A stretch of DNA of 64,000 nucleotides from NCBI GenBank assembly GCA_026210745.1, contig CP110631.1, positions 5,332,001 through 5,396,000 of the forward strand. Reading direction: 5' to 3'. The DNA is from Exobasidium rhododendri. Its lineage: Eukaryota; Basidiomycota; Exobasidiomycetes; Exobasidiales; Exobasidiaceae. Below, piece after piece: positions 11,732-23,753 of the stretch. The notes beneath the pieces are model-generated. The model did no database searches and was not told where the DNA came from. It was given only the letters and a program-made list of their open reading frames with translations. The stretch's first letter is position 1, and each line of letters starts with the position of its first letter. The position numbers were made by a program, and so were the translations under genes.

Positions 11732-12178
11732 TCAGGCACGAGCCTGCACCGTAATCCTGCCCAGCAAGTAAGCAGGGAAGGGACTTGCAATCGTGCATCG
11801 TACATTGGCAGTGATCCAGTACGATTTCAAAATGGAGGAATCGAGACGCTCAAAGTTCACCTTGAATTGCTGGCCTGTGCCCTTTCCGTACGTTCTTTCT
11901 GCTTCTACGAAGAGCGTGCTGCCTTGCGCTTGTCCTGCGCCTGCCCGGATGGTGTAGGTATAGGCTGTCGATGACTTTTCCACCCTGATGTAGTCGAATC
12001 GCTCGATGTTTCCATCCTTGGAGGCATCCCTGTCCAGCGTTGCGGGGTTATTGGTCCATTTGACACCACGCATCGTGGCTGTGCCGATCTCTTGACATCT
12101 TGCATTCGTGATGGGATGCTGGGCAAGAGTCAACGTGATGGACAGGGTGAGGAGGGAAAGGATGGCAAGGAAGTGCAT
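11732..12178 (-). CDS. small secreted protein, 148 aa
   Basis: A single exon. Residues 1-19 (MHFLAILSLLTLSITLTLA) are a signal peptide ending in an Ala-Gln cleavage-like site. The mature part of about 129 residues has only two cysteines (near RCQEIG and VRCTIA), which could form one disulfide, and is predicted by eye to be beta-rich. I do not recognise the family. It could be a wall or apoplastic protein; its position inside the polysaccharide locus makes a surface role plausible but unproven. Confidence 0.72.
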   Translation of the reverse strand: MHFLAILSLLTLSITLTLAQHPITNARCQEIGTATMRGVKWTNNPATLDRDASKDGNIERFDYIRVEKSSTAYTYTIRAGAGQAQGSTLFVEAERTYGKGTGQQFKVNFERLDSSILKSYWITANVRCTIASPFPAYLLGRITVQARA

Positions 12179-12899
12179 GGCGCTGAAATGACGTGGTGTG
12201 GTAGAGGTGGAAGAAAGGAGGCGGTCCGAGTGTTCCCCCTCACACGGCTTGAATTCCCTTACCTCTTAATCCCTATGTCTACCCTGCCGGGATAGCGGAT
12301 GTGCCCCTGTCAAGAGCATCGAGAATGAAGCACCGACTGTCTAATCCATCCTCGGCATCGCTGAGCGGCGGCCGGTGAGACCGTCGGAACTCCAAAAGGT
12401 CAGTCGCGACGTTGGAGAACAGTGCGTCTCGGGTCGCTCTTTGGAACACTTTCCGCGGATCAGCAGCAAACACCGATCTGTCGTTGAGCTGACTTCGCAC
12501 AGCCAAGACTCTGGAGAACAAGTGCATTCGTGTTCATCAAAGACTTACGAACAAAGGAACCCTCTACGGGTGCTGATTGCTTCATCAAGTATTTATACAC
12601 CCCCGTCAACAATGGGTGCCTGGCGGGAGAGGTGATGACGGAGAATGAGCGTCTGTTCCGAATTGGGGAGGAAGAAAAACATTTGCTTCCGATCTTTCTC
12701 GGGAGGGGAATGCAGGATCATACTTGACTGATAGATCTACGCGCTACACTCGAGGATCGTCACAACGGAGATAAGCGACTTTTCATTCGACTCCACGATC
12801 AGCATGTACAAGAGAGAGACACATAGAGCGGTGAAGAAAGACAGGAGAGAGTCTTTCTGGGGGTTGACACAAAAAAGCAGGACGGATCACTACACGACC
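12179..12899. other. intergenic, no convincing gene
   Basis: About 720 bp with two small overlapping frames on opposite strands (12279-12527 minus, 12375-12635 plus) that show no domain or signal peptide. It should contain the promoter of the small secreted gene, transcribed leftward from 12178, and the terminator of the next minus-strand gene. Confidence 0.45.
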
Positions 12900-14581
12900 T
12901 TAAACAGTAGCGAAGGAGATGTCGTCGAGATAAAAGTAGGACGGGTCTTGTCGAGCGCTGAAGACGAGGGTGTTGGAGGCCAAGGTCGTGACAGAGACGG
13001 TGACGAGTTTGTACGAGAAGCCGTTCGTTGCATCTGCCTCGACATAGACGTCGACACCGTTCCAAGTGACCTTGAAGGAGCTGCTTGGGTAACTGGAGCC
13101 ATTTGCCAGCCAGAAGCTCAGCGTGTAGTGTCCACCGGCTGTGGAGGTGATGGGGTCCGAGTAGGTGAGCGTTCCATCGCTGCCTACAGTTCCCATACGG
13201 AATGCAAAGGAGCCGCTGTGACTGATACTGGAGGGACCCATGAAGCCGCCGTTCACCACCCACGGATCAGGCGTGACGCCGCTTCCAAGCAACTCGAAGC
13301 CTCCGTCCTCGATCAATAGAGGGCTCTCCAGCTTGGTGTAGAAGACCGACGGCTGGAAGGAGTACCACTTCCCATCCGAACCCCACTGACCGGCGTTGTT
13401 GCCCTCACTTGCCGGAATGACGGACGAGTAGAGCAGACACTGCGTGCCGGCAAAGTTGCCATCCGCAAGGATCTCGGATGCGTCGAAGCCGGCCTGTGTT
13501 CGTGGGGAGGAGAGAAGAGGGTCAGTCACTGTTCACTGTTCGCGACATGAGATGACCGGACGACACGCACGCAGTTGTGATCGGCACTGCAGGCGGCGGC
13601 GCACACTTCAGGGACGTAGCCAATCGCACCAGCATTGTCGTTTGGATTGTACACGCTCAACAGGGACCCCGCCGTGTTGCCGTTGCTCGTTGTGCCGCCG
13701 GGGTAGGTGGCGCTGGTGTAGCCGTCGATGTCGCGCGAGATGTCGGTTCGGACGTACCCGTTTACCGCAGCGATGGCCGTCTGGAAGTAGTTTCCCTTGA
13801 ATTGGCCAAACTCGTTGATCATCTCCTTTGTGATGGTCGAGCCGTAGACTGCGCAGGCAAACGTGGTCACGGGAGGCGGATTATTGCACACGCTCAAGTC
13901 GACGGCGTTCATGTCGACGTAGGTGTCGCGTCCCATGAAGACGCTGAATGCCTGGCAAGAGTAGTAGTCGCAGGCGCTCTGGCAACCTGCGACGTCGTAG
14001 CTGTTGAGGGGCACGATGGCTTGCGTGATGGAGGAGTCGGTGCCCTTGGGAATGCCGCCAGCGCCAACATAGACTCTCGAGAAGCCTGCTGGCGCTGCCG
14101 CGTTCTGCGCCCACACCTGTGAGAGCCAATCGTTGCCAGAGAAGCCGGATGCTGGCCAGTCGAGGAAGGGACCTGGGCCAGATGCCTGGGTGGGACACAC
14201 GGCAGGATTTCACACGGGTTGGACGTCTCGCTTCTTCTCCATCGATCGGCGTGAGGGAAGGGGTCCAGCGTCCAGCGTCGACGTTGCTACAACCGATGCA
14301 CTGGAGAGAGCGGCGGCCGTGATGGAGGGCGCGACGGCAGCAGCAGAGGTCGGGTTGATGGCCACGGCAATCGGACTCACCACAGCATCGGCAACAAGTG
14401 CAGCAATGTCGACGACGCCACTGCTGCTCAAGTATGGTGTAGCGTTGTTGCTGCTTCCTACGTTGCCGTCGATCTTGACCACGGTGCGCTTCTTTGCGCT
14501 TACTGCACCCGGCGACGCATATACCATCACGGCAGCAGCTGCGCACACAGCAGTGAGGAGCAAACGGTGGCTTGCAAGCAT
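12900..14581 (-). CDS. secreted fungal surface protein with in-frame TGA (possible pseudogene)
   Basis: Two exons (14581-13571 and 13493-12900) give a 535-codon frame that contains one TGA at 14212-14210 (codon 124). The N-terminus is a signal peptide (LLLTAVCAAAAVMVYASPGA) plus an Ala/Ser-rich stretch. Beyond the TGA the frame continues with features of a common secreted fungal family: CPTQASGPGP, GFSRVYV, LNSYDVAGCQSACDYYSCQA, a long central domain, and a C-terminal beta-sandwich-like module similar to carbohydrate-binding modules (DGGFELLGSG, GSFAFRMG, FYLDDISF). The only way to splice out the TGA is a 30-nt GT-AG stretch that would also remove the conserved CPTQ. So either the gene is broken (123-aa product), the stop is read through, or there is a sequence error. 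Confidence 0.7.
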
Positions 14582-16071
14582 GGTCTTTTGAATTTTAGCT
14601 TTCAGGAGTTGTGGATGAAAGTGATGGGGAGGGTGTCGTGGTGGACGGGATGGGCAAATGAGGGATGGCTTCACTTATGTGCGTCTGGATCCCATCTCTC
14701 GAGGAGGGGCGCAGGATCCTGTGACCCTTTCATTGGCATACAAGAGTGCTGCTGTGCCTTCCATTGCATCGCTGAAGATTAATCAAGAATTCTCTCTGCC
14801 AGAAGAAAAGAGCAGTGCGAGCACAGAGCTGCACCTAGATTCTGACCAACGTCGAGTTGTCTTCCTCTCCTCTCGTGCAAGAGCAGCTATCAAGTCTTCA
14901 CACTGGAGTGGAGGCCTGCTGGTATAGACACAATGCAGGACAGCAGAGAGTAGGGCGGAGTGGCTGACTGTTCTCACGGCAGACTTTGTGGGACGCTCAC
15001 CTTACTCTCATCCATAACCCATCTTTCGGGCAACCGGGAAGAGGAAGCAAAAGCCACGAATTGCGAAGCTGGTCCCGTCCTGTCCCCTCCCAGGAAGCGA
15101 CAGAAGAGCAATTTGTACTCTGGCCCGACGCTCGCCAGTTCGTTATTGTGGGGTCGAGGCGTAGCGAAACTGATACAATAGAAGTCTATCATCGAAAGTG
15201 ATTGAGAACATTCATGGTCCGACTCTGTCTAAGCCCGACAGGGTCTCACATCTGTACTTCAGGACCCACTTCCCGCTGGGGGATGGATTTGCATCCTCTG
15301 TGTCTTTGTGTCGTTGAGACTCTCTTTCTTCCACTTCCCGCCCTGGCCACAAGGAGGAGACGTTTACTTACCATAGACATGTCGCAGAGCCTGAACACGT
15401 TCATGCACCACAAGCAACGAACAATTAAGGACTTCCAGAGCTCATGCTCGCAGTACCAAACACCCTCGGAGCTTGAATTATGATCGCACGCGGAGAAGGA
15501 AATCCCATCATTGTGGAGTCACGGGAAGAAGCAATACCTGCAATCTGATACAAGCTCTTCCCCCACGTCGAATTGTCGAATTGCTCCTTCCCGAAAGACC
15601 TACTTTTGGAGGTAAAACAGGAAAGCCACGATTTAATTTGTTACTGCTCCACACCGTCCACAAGTTAGTTTTTATTGACTTCTCTCTTTCTGTCTTAGAA
15701 TTGTTTCATCAATCAGATCCTTGCATGCACTATATGCCGCCAAGCCTTTTCTTGACGCGGACAGAATAAGTTCTATTACTGGGTGCGTGCTCTAAATATT
15801 TGTACTTTTGGCAGAGCGTCTTTCCACCTTTCTCTCACTACTTTCCAGGCCGGCTCTTCTTTGCTGAAGCTGAAGTGGAGCCTTCGGGACGGGATGCTAT
15901 AGGGTTCAAACTTGGAGGGGTCAGAGCCCATTCTTCTGTTTCATGCTAAGATAAAAGCAGGGCAAGAAACCTGGGACGTCACTGTTTCTATTCACGGGAC
16001 TGGATCAGAAGGACATTTGGATAGTATAGATACTATGAATATGAGACAAAGACGGAATGATAGGAAAGGTC
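14582..16071. other. intergenic, no gene seen
   Basis: About 1.5 kb upstream of the secreted gene and downstream of GT2-A, both on the minus strand. Short frames on both strands have no signal peptide, domain or plausible splice structure. The promoter of the secreted gene should lie in the part next to 14581. Confidence 0.5.
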
Positions 16072-19000
16072 TCACAGAGCGACTGCAGTAGGTTCTATAG
16101 GAGCACAATGGCGCCACCCAGGCGTACTATGGAAGTAGGAGCCGCCACTACCGCTCTTTGGCATGCGCGAGTGCCAAGTCTGCTCGGCGTCGTAGGAAGA
16201 AGAGGGAGTGTACGGCGTCGATTGACTGTGTGGTGTGACGAGACCGGAGGAGTGTTCACGGTCTGTGCCCCGTCTTGCTGCCAGGAGAGAGGGAGAAGAA
16301 CCGACGACCTTGCTCTCTGTGTAGCTGCTGCTACTCTCCTTTCCCGCTCCATTTCCTCTTGCCGCATGGAAGAAGGCCTGTGACTTCTCCTCATCCAGTG
16401 ACGCTGAGGCGTAGTAGCGGGGCATAAACTTGTGCAGGATGCCGGGATCGAGAATGATGGGGAAGAGGATATGAAAGGCGATAGAGAGAAAGAGGGGAAA
16501 TAAGATGGTGAAACCTTCGATCCTCCACGTCAACGGGATGATGGGACTGATGGAGAGTGAGGAGATCGCCAAGAGGATGAACATGACCAGGTAGCAATGC
16601 CAGAAACTTCGCAGGACTTGTGCAAGGCTGGTCTGCTGGTAGTCCTTGCTGGTTGCGCCCCAAGTCATCTTGACAGAGAAAAAGTAGGCCAAGACGGAGC
16701 AGGACAGATGATATGCTATGCCTGAAAAGAAGGCAATGATGGCAGGAAGATGTTGAAGTCCTTCCCAGGAAGAACGGAGGAAGGACTGGTGTCCACATCT
16801 GGATCGACAGAGGATCAGCCCAAGAGCTCCCGCAAAGTTGAAGACGAAGATCACCGCAATCCATGTGTCAAAGACGGGCTTGAACGCTGTATCTAGAGTA
16901 GGCCAAAACAAGCCCTGTGCAGCCGTCATGCCAATCGTGATAGGCAGCGACACAGCAATGGCAAAGTACGAGGACAGGTAGGAAATAGCGGCAGCCTTGG
17001 CCGACGTGTGCACTCTCGAGCTCCAGATGTATCTCCAAAACAATCCAGAAAAGGGGCCCTTGTACCATTTGTAGAAGGGGTTGAAGACGATCTCACATGC
17101 GCCGAATGCGTACTTTTGCCATCGTGCCTTCTCGTCGTTTGGATTGAGCGATACACCTTCCTTGAACTCTTGATTGGAGTAGGTCGCCCATCGAGTGCAG
17201 TAGCCAGACATTTGTAGTCGGAGTGCGAGCTCGTAGTCCTCTGAGACGTGCTTCGAGGAGAATATCGCTCGCTCACCCTGATTGTCGACCTTCTTTTGAC
17301 ACTCTTGCAGGGCTGTCCAACGCAAGAAGCAATTGTGTCCCATGAGAGGCGCAGAGGCACCGTTGGCACATACCCATGAGATACTAAAGTTGGTGAAGAC
17401 GCCGACAAAGTAGCCAAGAAGTCGTTCAAAGTAGTGATGCTGCACGTACGTGATACCAGAGCAGTGCTGTAGGGCAGCAACGTCGGGCGAGCGCTCCATC
17501 TCACTTGCCGCATCCATGAGGCAATCGAGTGGTACTCGTGTGTCTGAGTCGATCAAGAGGATGTAGTCTCCGATTCGAATGTCGCCAGTAACCCAGGCGT
17601 CGCCGTTGCGCTCTTCCAGGACGATTTGAAGAGCTTTATTGTATGTATCTGCAGTCGTTTGCGGGGAGACTTGCTCTAGAGTCAATTTGGCCATCACCTC
17701 CTCCACGCGAAGGGACAGGGTGTATGTAAAGTTCAAGTTGGAGGCCTTCTTGAATCTTCCTCTTCGCTCGTAGCCATGCACTCCGTTGGCAGGGCGCGCC
17801 ACCCAGCTGCATCCAACAGAATTGTAGAACTTGATCCTCTCTTCGGCGTCACTTTTCTCGAGGAGGCGAAGACCGTCTTCGGAAACGATGATGTTGGCGG
17901 TTCCGCCTTTGCTTTGGTAGTGTCTCACCGCTTCATAGACGCTTCGGAGACTGGGCGCTAGGACGGAGTGAAGACCCTCTCTGTAGCACGGCATCTGGAT
18001 GGTGAAGTGGGGCAGTCGATGCTCTTTTGGAAGGGGTTTGCTGCGCTGACTACTGTAGTACAACGAATTACGGTGCATCTGAGAGACGGGGAACACGAGC
18101 TGCGCTATGATCAGTACGACGTGCTCGCAGAAGAATTGTGCCACGAAGAAGCGAGGGATCGTTGCGGACAAAAGCGCGAGGCGAGTGTAATTCCAGTCGG
18201 CCAGCGTGTCGAGGACGATGTCACGGACAAATAGCGACATGATGACCATATTCACAGCGAGCGCCAATCCACTGAGTAGCGACGAAATGTAGATGGCAGA
18301 TCGACCTTCTTCTAGAACACATTCGCCCGTCTCGGCGTCTCTCGTGATCACAGGACTGGCATCCGTCTTCAGCTCGAGACTCTCCTCCTGGTAGTCACTC
18401 GATTTGCCATCGCTGTCCTCTTCTCCGTCCTTCACCTCGTCGTCAGACTTGCTCTTGGGGAGTGTTTCGAGCCACAATGATTGTTGTGCGTCTGGTACGA
18501 ATTTGTTTATCTTTGGAGATGATACCTTGAAAGAGGAGATTCGAGAGATGTTCGACTGCTGTAGCTCTTGTGACGAGCTCCCAGAGGAGGTGAATTGTAC
18601 ACTGGGCGACTGCGAGCTGCTCTTCGTCATGCGGTCTTGTGATATCGGCATGGAAGAAGCAGGCAGGACGGCAAGCACCAGAGCGCTCACCAATGCAGCG
18701 TCCAACTGACGTGCAGTCTTGATGACGTCCATTCCGCTTCCATACGCAACGGCGACATTATCTTTTCGTAACAAGAAACACCCGGCATGGGGAGCAAGCT
18801 GCTTAGCCTCGTAAACGTCTGCCAAGATTGGTATCGTCTCCCCAGTTTCCAGTGAAATGCTGCGTTCGTGCTGGTGGTGCGACAACAAGATGGCCACGCT
18901 ACCACGCTGGCTGACGACTGCAATCTATTGTTGCGTGGTATAAAAAGAGTGAGAAGGTGATAAGACGTCGTGACAACTTCTCTCTGCTCACCGTGGCTTC

Positions 19001-19195
19001 CGTGGCTTGCAGGAGATCTGATGACCAGGCGCTGTGAAGTGACTCGGCAGGATAAAGCAACGTTTCATGATTGCCGTCCGCATCCACAATGCGCATGCAG
19101 ACGCCTTCACTATCGTTGTCCTCTTGAAGCCATTCCTCTCTCAGTCCTACACGGTAGACATGTCTGATCAACAGTCGCGCTGTTTCGAGCTCCAT
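16072..19195 (-). CDS. GT2-A: processive family 2 glycosyltransferase (MdoH/cellulose-synthase-like)
   Basis: Two exons (19195-18992 and 18924-16072), 1018 aa. After a soluble N-terminal domain of about 230 residues come two membrane segments (SSLLSGLALAVNMVIMSLFV and LALLSATIPRFFVAQFF), then the GT2 catalytic core: FTIQMPCYREGLHSVL, VSEDGL (first Asp), LLIDSDTR (DxD), HVSEDYELALRLQ (catalytic Asp) and EKARW in the place of QxxRW. At least five more membrane segments follow and a Ser-rich cytosolic tail. This architecture fits a processive synthase that extends and exports a glucan-like polymer across the plasma membrane; sugar and linkage are unknown. It is divergent from GH16-A. Compared with GT2-B it keeps only the first intron. 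Confidence 0.88.
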
Positions 19196-20003
19196 TCTTC
19201 TCTCTGCTTGCAAGACGATGTTCTACGACTTTTTCACAAGAGGAGGTGGTCAAGGGGATGAGAATGCGCTCTTCGAAGGAGACAAGGATCTCCTGTCTAC
19301 TCGCTCGTATCCGCTCTCATCGCTGTGCAGGTTTCAACGAGACTTCAAGAGGACAGGAGACGGCGGTCCCGTTGGTGCGGTGTTGGAGGACCCATTATCT
19401 CACATTTAGTGGCTGAATCTGACCTTTCCATCATTAATTACAAATTACAGAAACCAACGTGTATCTCGATAAATTAAAAGTAAGTCCGCGTTCCCGAAAG
19501 TCTGGCTGCGAGCAAGACCCGAGGGGGGAGAAACACTTTAATTAAAGTTTTCCTGCATGGGAAGTGGGGGGGGAGTGGGCACATGATCTCAGCTCTGTTC
19601 CTGACTGCGCCACGTTCGGAAAGTCGAGCTTCGACAAGCCTAGATCGCACTTTATCGAAGACAATAGTGGGACGCAAGCACATCAAAAGTCTCAGACCCC
19701 ACTTGCACGGATATACTGGGTCGCCATCACTCGACAGAGCACGACTTTGCTTTCTTCCTGTCTTTTCTTGTCTTTCCCTGTGCCTGTCTCTTGTTCATGT
19801 ACACGGGACACGGGACGCAAATGAAGGCTTGGCATGTGAAGAAATTGGCATCACCACGGTCCTTCTTCTTGTCTCATCTGGAGCGGGAAAGCTCATAGAG
19901 GATTGTGGCCGTCTAGTCTAATCCTATCCTGTATTGAACTCGAACAAAGGCCTCGCACGGCAGCCTCGACATCACCAACAACAACACCAACAACATCATC
20001 GAA
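19196..20003. promoter_or_regulatory. shared divergent promoter of GT2-A and GH16-A
   Basis: These 808 bp separate the divergent starts of the synthase and the GH16 gene, so the two are likely co-regulated from here. Immediately upstream of GH16-A is a CAA-rich leader (about 19975-20003). No known binding site is recognised. Confidence 0.5.
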
Positions 20004-21437
20004 ATGGTGCTGAGACGCTTGCACAGGAGGAATGAGCGAGACACACGCTTGACAATAGGCTCCATCGGTGAAGAGGAGCCGCTTAAGCAGTGGACCCGCA
20101 GTCCTCACGGAAAGAAGACGAAGAGAAAGAGCTACCTGCTCGTCTTGGCCGGGATCACTGCGGGAATCTTACTCGGCCTTCTCCGCTTGGGTCTGTCGGT
20201 CTACCACCACTTTCGCGACCTAGGAACGTATTGTCTTGTTTTTGAAGATAACTTTGACGGTCCACTGAACACTTCCCTCTGGAAGCAAGAGATCTCTGTT
20301 GGTGGGTTCGGAAACAACGAATTCACTTGGACGACCAGCTCTCCCAACAATACATGGGTAAATCTTAGAGATGCTGAGGAATGAGAACCTGATTGCACCG
20401 CTGATAAAAGATTACCTCACACAGACTGAAGATGGAAATTTGTACATCACACCCACATTCACGTCCGACATCTACGGTGGAGCACTGCTTAATGACGGCC
20501 TGTTCGTGAACCTGATAGCGGACGGCACATGCACCACGCCCGAGTCCAAGTACTCCAAGATCGACGCCAAGATTCCCATGCAGATCGCCATCAACAGCAC
20601 ACACACGAATTGTCAATCGCGAAGCAATCTAACGCTGGGGACTATTGTGCCGCCGATCCAGAGTGCTCGAATAAACACGAATGGAACGGCAAGCATCCGA
20701 TATGGGCGTGTGGAGTTTCGGCTCAGGATTCCCACGGGGGACTGGATCTGGCCGGCTGTCTGGATGATGCCGGAGAACTCCGTCTACGGAGACTGGCCAA
20801 GCAGCGGCGAAATCGACATTTTTGAATCAAGAGGCAACCAGGCTGTCAAGAAGGACCAGCAGTACTCTAACGACAGTGAGTGTTCACATCAAGTTGATGA
20901 CAGGCCCTTTTTACTCACATGCTATCTGAATTGACAGTGACAAGCACGCTGCACGTCGGCTACGACTCGCACTCCAATCTCTCAACCAAATTCCTGAAGC
21001 ATCTCAAAGTATGGCGGAACTGGTTCAACGAGGAGTTCCACACTTTTGGTCTCGAGTGGGACGAGAAGGGGCTGTGGACCTGGGAGGGGAACAGGAACAG
21101 GAGGATAGCCAATGTCAAATTTGACAAGTACATGATCGACAGGATGACCAAACAATACGATGCCAGCGGAGTGTTCATCCCCTCCCCCAATCCGTGGGTC
21201 TCGTCGCAGAGCATGGCAGCCCCTTTCGACCAGAAATTCTTTCTCATCATCAACGTGGCCGTGGGAGGACTGAACGGCTACTTTGCCGACACGCACAATA
21301 TATGGTCTCATACAGATCCAAACGGTGCACGATCCTTCTGGAAGAACAAGGACATCAGCTGGGGACCGACATGGCCGAAAGAGGCCAAGGCGAGGAGTCT
21401 TGTGATGGACTACGTCAAGATGTGGCAGCGCTGTTAG
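20004..21437 (+). CDS. GH16-A: membrane-anchored GH16 glucan hydrolase/transglycosylase
   Basis: Three exons (20004-20357, 20425-20875, 20938-21437), 434 aa. A basic cytosolic tail of about 45 residues precedes one membrane segment (YLLVLAGITAGILLGLLRLG), so it is a type II protein. The extracytosolic domain shows GH16 features: WPAVWMMPENSVYGDWPSSG, the catalytic signature GEIDIFE (nucleophile and acid/base Glu), FHTFGLEWDE, and INVAVGGLNGYF. Such enzymes cut or rearrange beta-1,3/1,6-glucans. With a divergent GT2 synthase next door it may trim or graft that polymer. Close paralogue of GH16-B, with which it is convergent (145 bp apart). Confidence 0.9.
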
Positions 21438-21581
21438 GGCGCGACTCTTTTCATTGTAAACGATGCTTTTATAAGCTGTGCAATAACATTCATGTCTTCT
21501 TTCATTTGTATCTGATAGAAGTGCACAACGAGAAGCGAAACTTTATTTGCTAGAATTATGTACACAAAATCTCTGATAGTA

Positions 21582-23183
21582 TCAGCACTGCTTCCACACT
21601 TTGATGTAGTCGACCGACAACGACCTCTGCTTAAGATCTCCCCAGGACGGCAGCCAGCTTGCACGCTGACCCCAGAAGGTGCCAGAAGCGAGGGGATTGT
21701 CGTTGCTCCACGGTTGACCAACTTCGGCAAAATAGCCATTCGTACTGGAGATATGTACGACGACGTTGTGTAAGTAGGGAGCATCCCATTGCACGCTTTT
21801 GCCATCACTCACCCGCCCACCGCCACATTCAGGATCAGGAAGAACTCCTGATCAAAGGGAGCCGCATTCGAGTCACTGCTGCTCCAGGGGTTGTAGCCGG
21901 GAAGTGCTTGCGTGTTCTGCTGTGGGATGAGAGGCATGAAGTTGATGAAAGGTTGCTTGAACGATACGCTGAGAACTCGGTGAGCTCGACTTCCGCGCCA
22001 TGTTCTGATGCCCTTTTCATCCCATTCTAGGCCAAAGGTGTGATACTCTTCGTTCCAGAGGTTGCGCCATAGTGTCGAGACTGTGAACCGTTCACCCATG
22101 GTTAGTCTAATGGAGGCACGGGTGTTGATTATTAAATACTACTCACTGCCGCGAAACATGGCGAATTGATCGTCAGCCGAGGTGGTCCCAAAGTGAAGAG
22201 CGCTCGACACTTGAAAGAGATCTTGTCAGCTTCAAGCAATTCACTGTGTTTCTCTGAGATTCGGACTCACTCGTATTGGAAAGCAGCTGCGATCTCTTTG
22301 TAGCCAGGTTGCCCTTGCCCTCGAAGATGTCGATCTCTCCACTGCTAGGCCATTCCCCATACACACTGTCCCTGGGCATCATCCAGACAGCCGGCCAGAG
22401 CCAGTCACCCGTCGGCATCTTTGCACGGACTTCCACTCTTCCGTATTTGAATGAAAAGGTGCCGTTGGTGGTGAGTCGCGCACTCTGTACAGGCGGAATG
22501 ACAGTGCCTAATGTTGCATTGCTCACGATCTGACAGTTTGTGTCGGCGTTTCCGATCGCTTGCTGGACCAGGCTCGTGCTAAGAGACTCATCCACCCAGT
22601 TGACGTGAGCAGCGGTACATTCGCCAGACTCTGTCAAATTAACACTGTAGCCGTTTGTCACGGCAGCAGAGCCAATGACATCCGACGTCAAAGTTGGCGT
22701 GACCCAAAGGAAGCCGTCTTCCGTGTAGCTGTTGTTGGATGACGAGGTTGTCCACTCGAATTCACCTGTTCCAAATCCACCAAGCTGAACTTCGTGCTTC
22801 CACAGCGAAGTGTTCAGAGGACCGTCAAAGTTCTCGTCTAGTACCAGGCAGTAGTCGTGCCTCGAATGAAGCCAGTCGACGATGCCGAGGGCGATGATGG
22901 CGCCAGCTGCAGCAAGGCCAAGTAGAATACCGCCTAGGAGGATGAGGTAGTCAAGGCAGGCAACTCGTTTCCCCCGTATGCTGCCACTGAACAGCTTCGG
23001 TGGTGTGTAGCTTTCGCGGTTGATCATGCGCGAAGGCATAAAGTGACTTTGTGCTCCGATGAAGGAATCCATTCTTTCTCTCGAGTTGACGGAGGATGGC
23101 AGCGGACGCTCCTTCTTTTCCTCTTCGACGACCACCTTTCCTTGCCGCTCACTTCTGCGTTTGAACAAGCTCGTCAATACCAT
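21582..23183 (-). CDS. GH16-B: membrane-anchored GH16 glucan hydrolase/transglycosylase
   Basis: Four exons (23183-22271, 22209-22147, 22080-21813, 21744-21582), 468 aa, starting at MVLTSLFKRR, which matches MVLRRLHRRN of GH16-A. A longer cytosolic tail (about 95 residues) precedes the membrane segment (LILLGGILLGLAAAGAIIALG). The catalytic domain has VWMMPRDSVYGEWPSSG, GEIDIFE with both catalytic Glu, YHTFGLEWDE and LNVAVGGTNGYF. Two extra introns relative to GH16-A lie in the second half (exons 2/3 and 3/4), while the intron after NNTW of GH16-A is absent here. Same inferred role as GH16-A, paired divergently with GT2-B. Confidence 0.9.
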
Positions 23184-23753
23184 GCTTGTGATTACTCTGT
23201 AGTGAGAGAGGCAGAGAGAGAAGATCGACCAGGAGGCGCATAGGAGCGAAAGTCTGCGCGGCACATCGTACACGGGACAAAGTCAGGCAAGACAATGTTG
23301 GTTCCTTTGGAGCGAAAGCTACCCGCGCCTCGCATGCATGCAGCAGGCCCGAGACTTGGCAATTTGCAGCTCTGGGTGTATTTGCGCATGCGCCTAAATT
23401 CTGATTCTGATTCTGATCCTGATCCTGATCCTGATCCTGATCCTGATCCTGATCCTGATTCTAATTAGATTCTTTATTTCTACGGGCTGAGACATCCTCC
23501 TCCACAGTACCCGCAATTTGGCGCCTCCTTGGCAAACAAATTTCTTCGGGGCGCGACTCAAAGTGTTCCACCTCGGAGTGTGAAATTTATGCGAGTTTAA
23601 TTTTCTTCATCAGAATCAGGGTCAACGTATCGTCCTCCCGGCCTGATGGCTCTCAATAAAGCGTCAAGGTGTGTGTCTGTATACGTTGCATGTCACTCCA
23701 CCTCTACTTCGTCATATCAACACCCTCTCGCTCTCGCAGCAGTACTGCATAGA
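23184..23753. promoter_or_regulatory. shared divergent promoter of GH16-B and GT2-B
   Basis: These 570 bp lie between divergent starts and should drive both genes. The region contains a hexanucleotide repeat (23401-23460). No recognised regulator site. Confidence 0.5.
23401..23460. repeat. hexanucleotide tandem repeat CTGAT(T/C)
   Basis: Ten 6-bp units, the inner seven or so being ctgatc and the outer ones ctgatt. Located midway in the divergent GH16-B/GT2-B promoter. Confidence 0.9.

Noticed and set aside
13577-14122. 181-codon plus-strand frame
   Set aside because: Shadow of the secreted surface protein on the minus strand.
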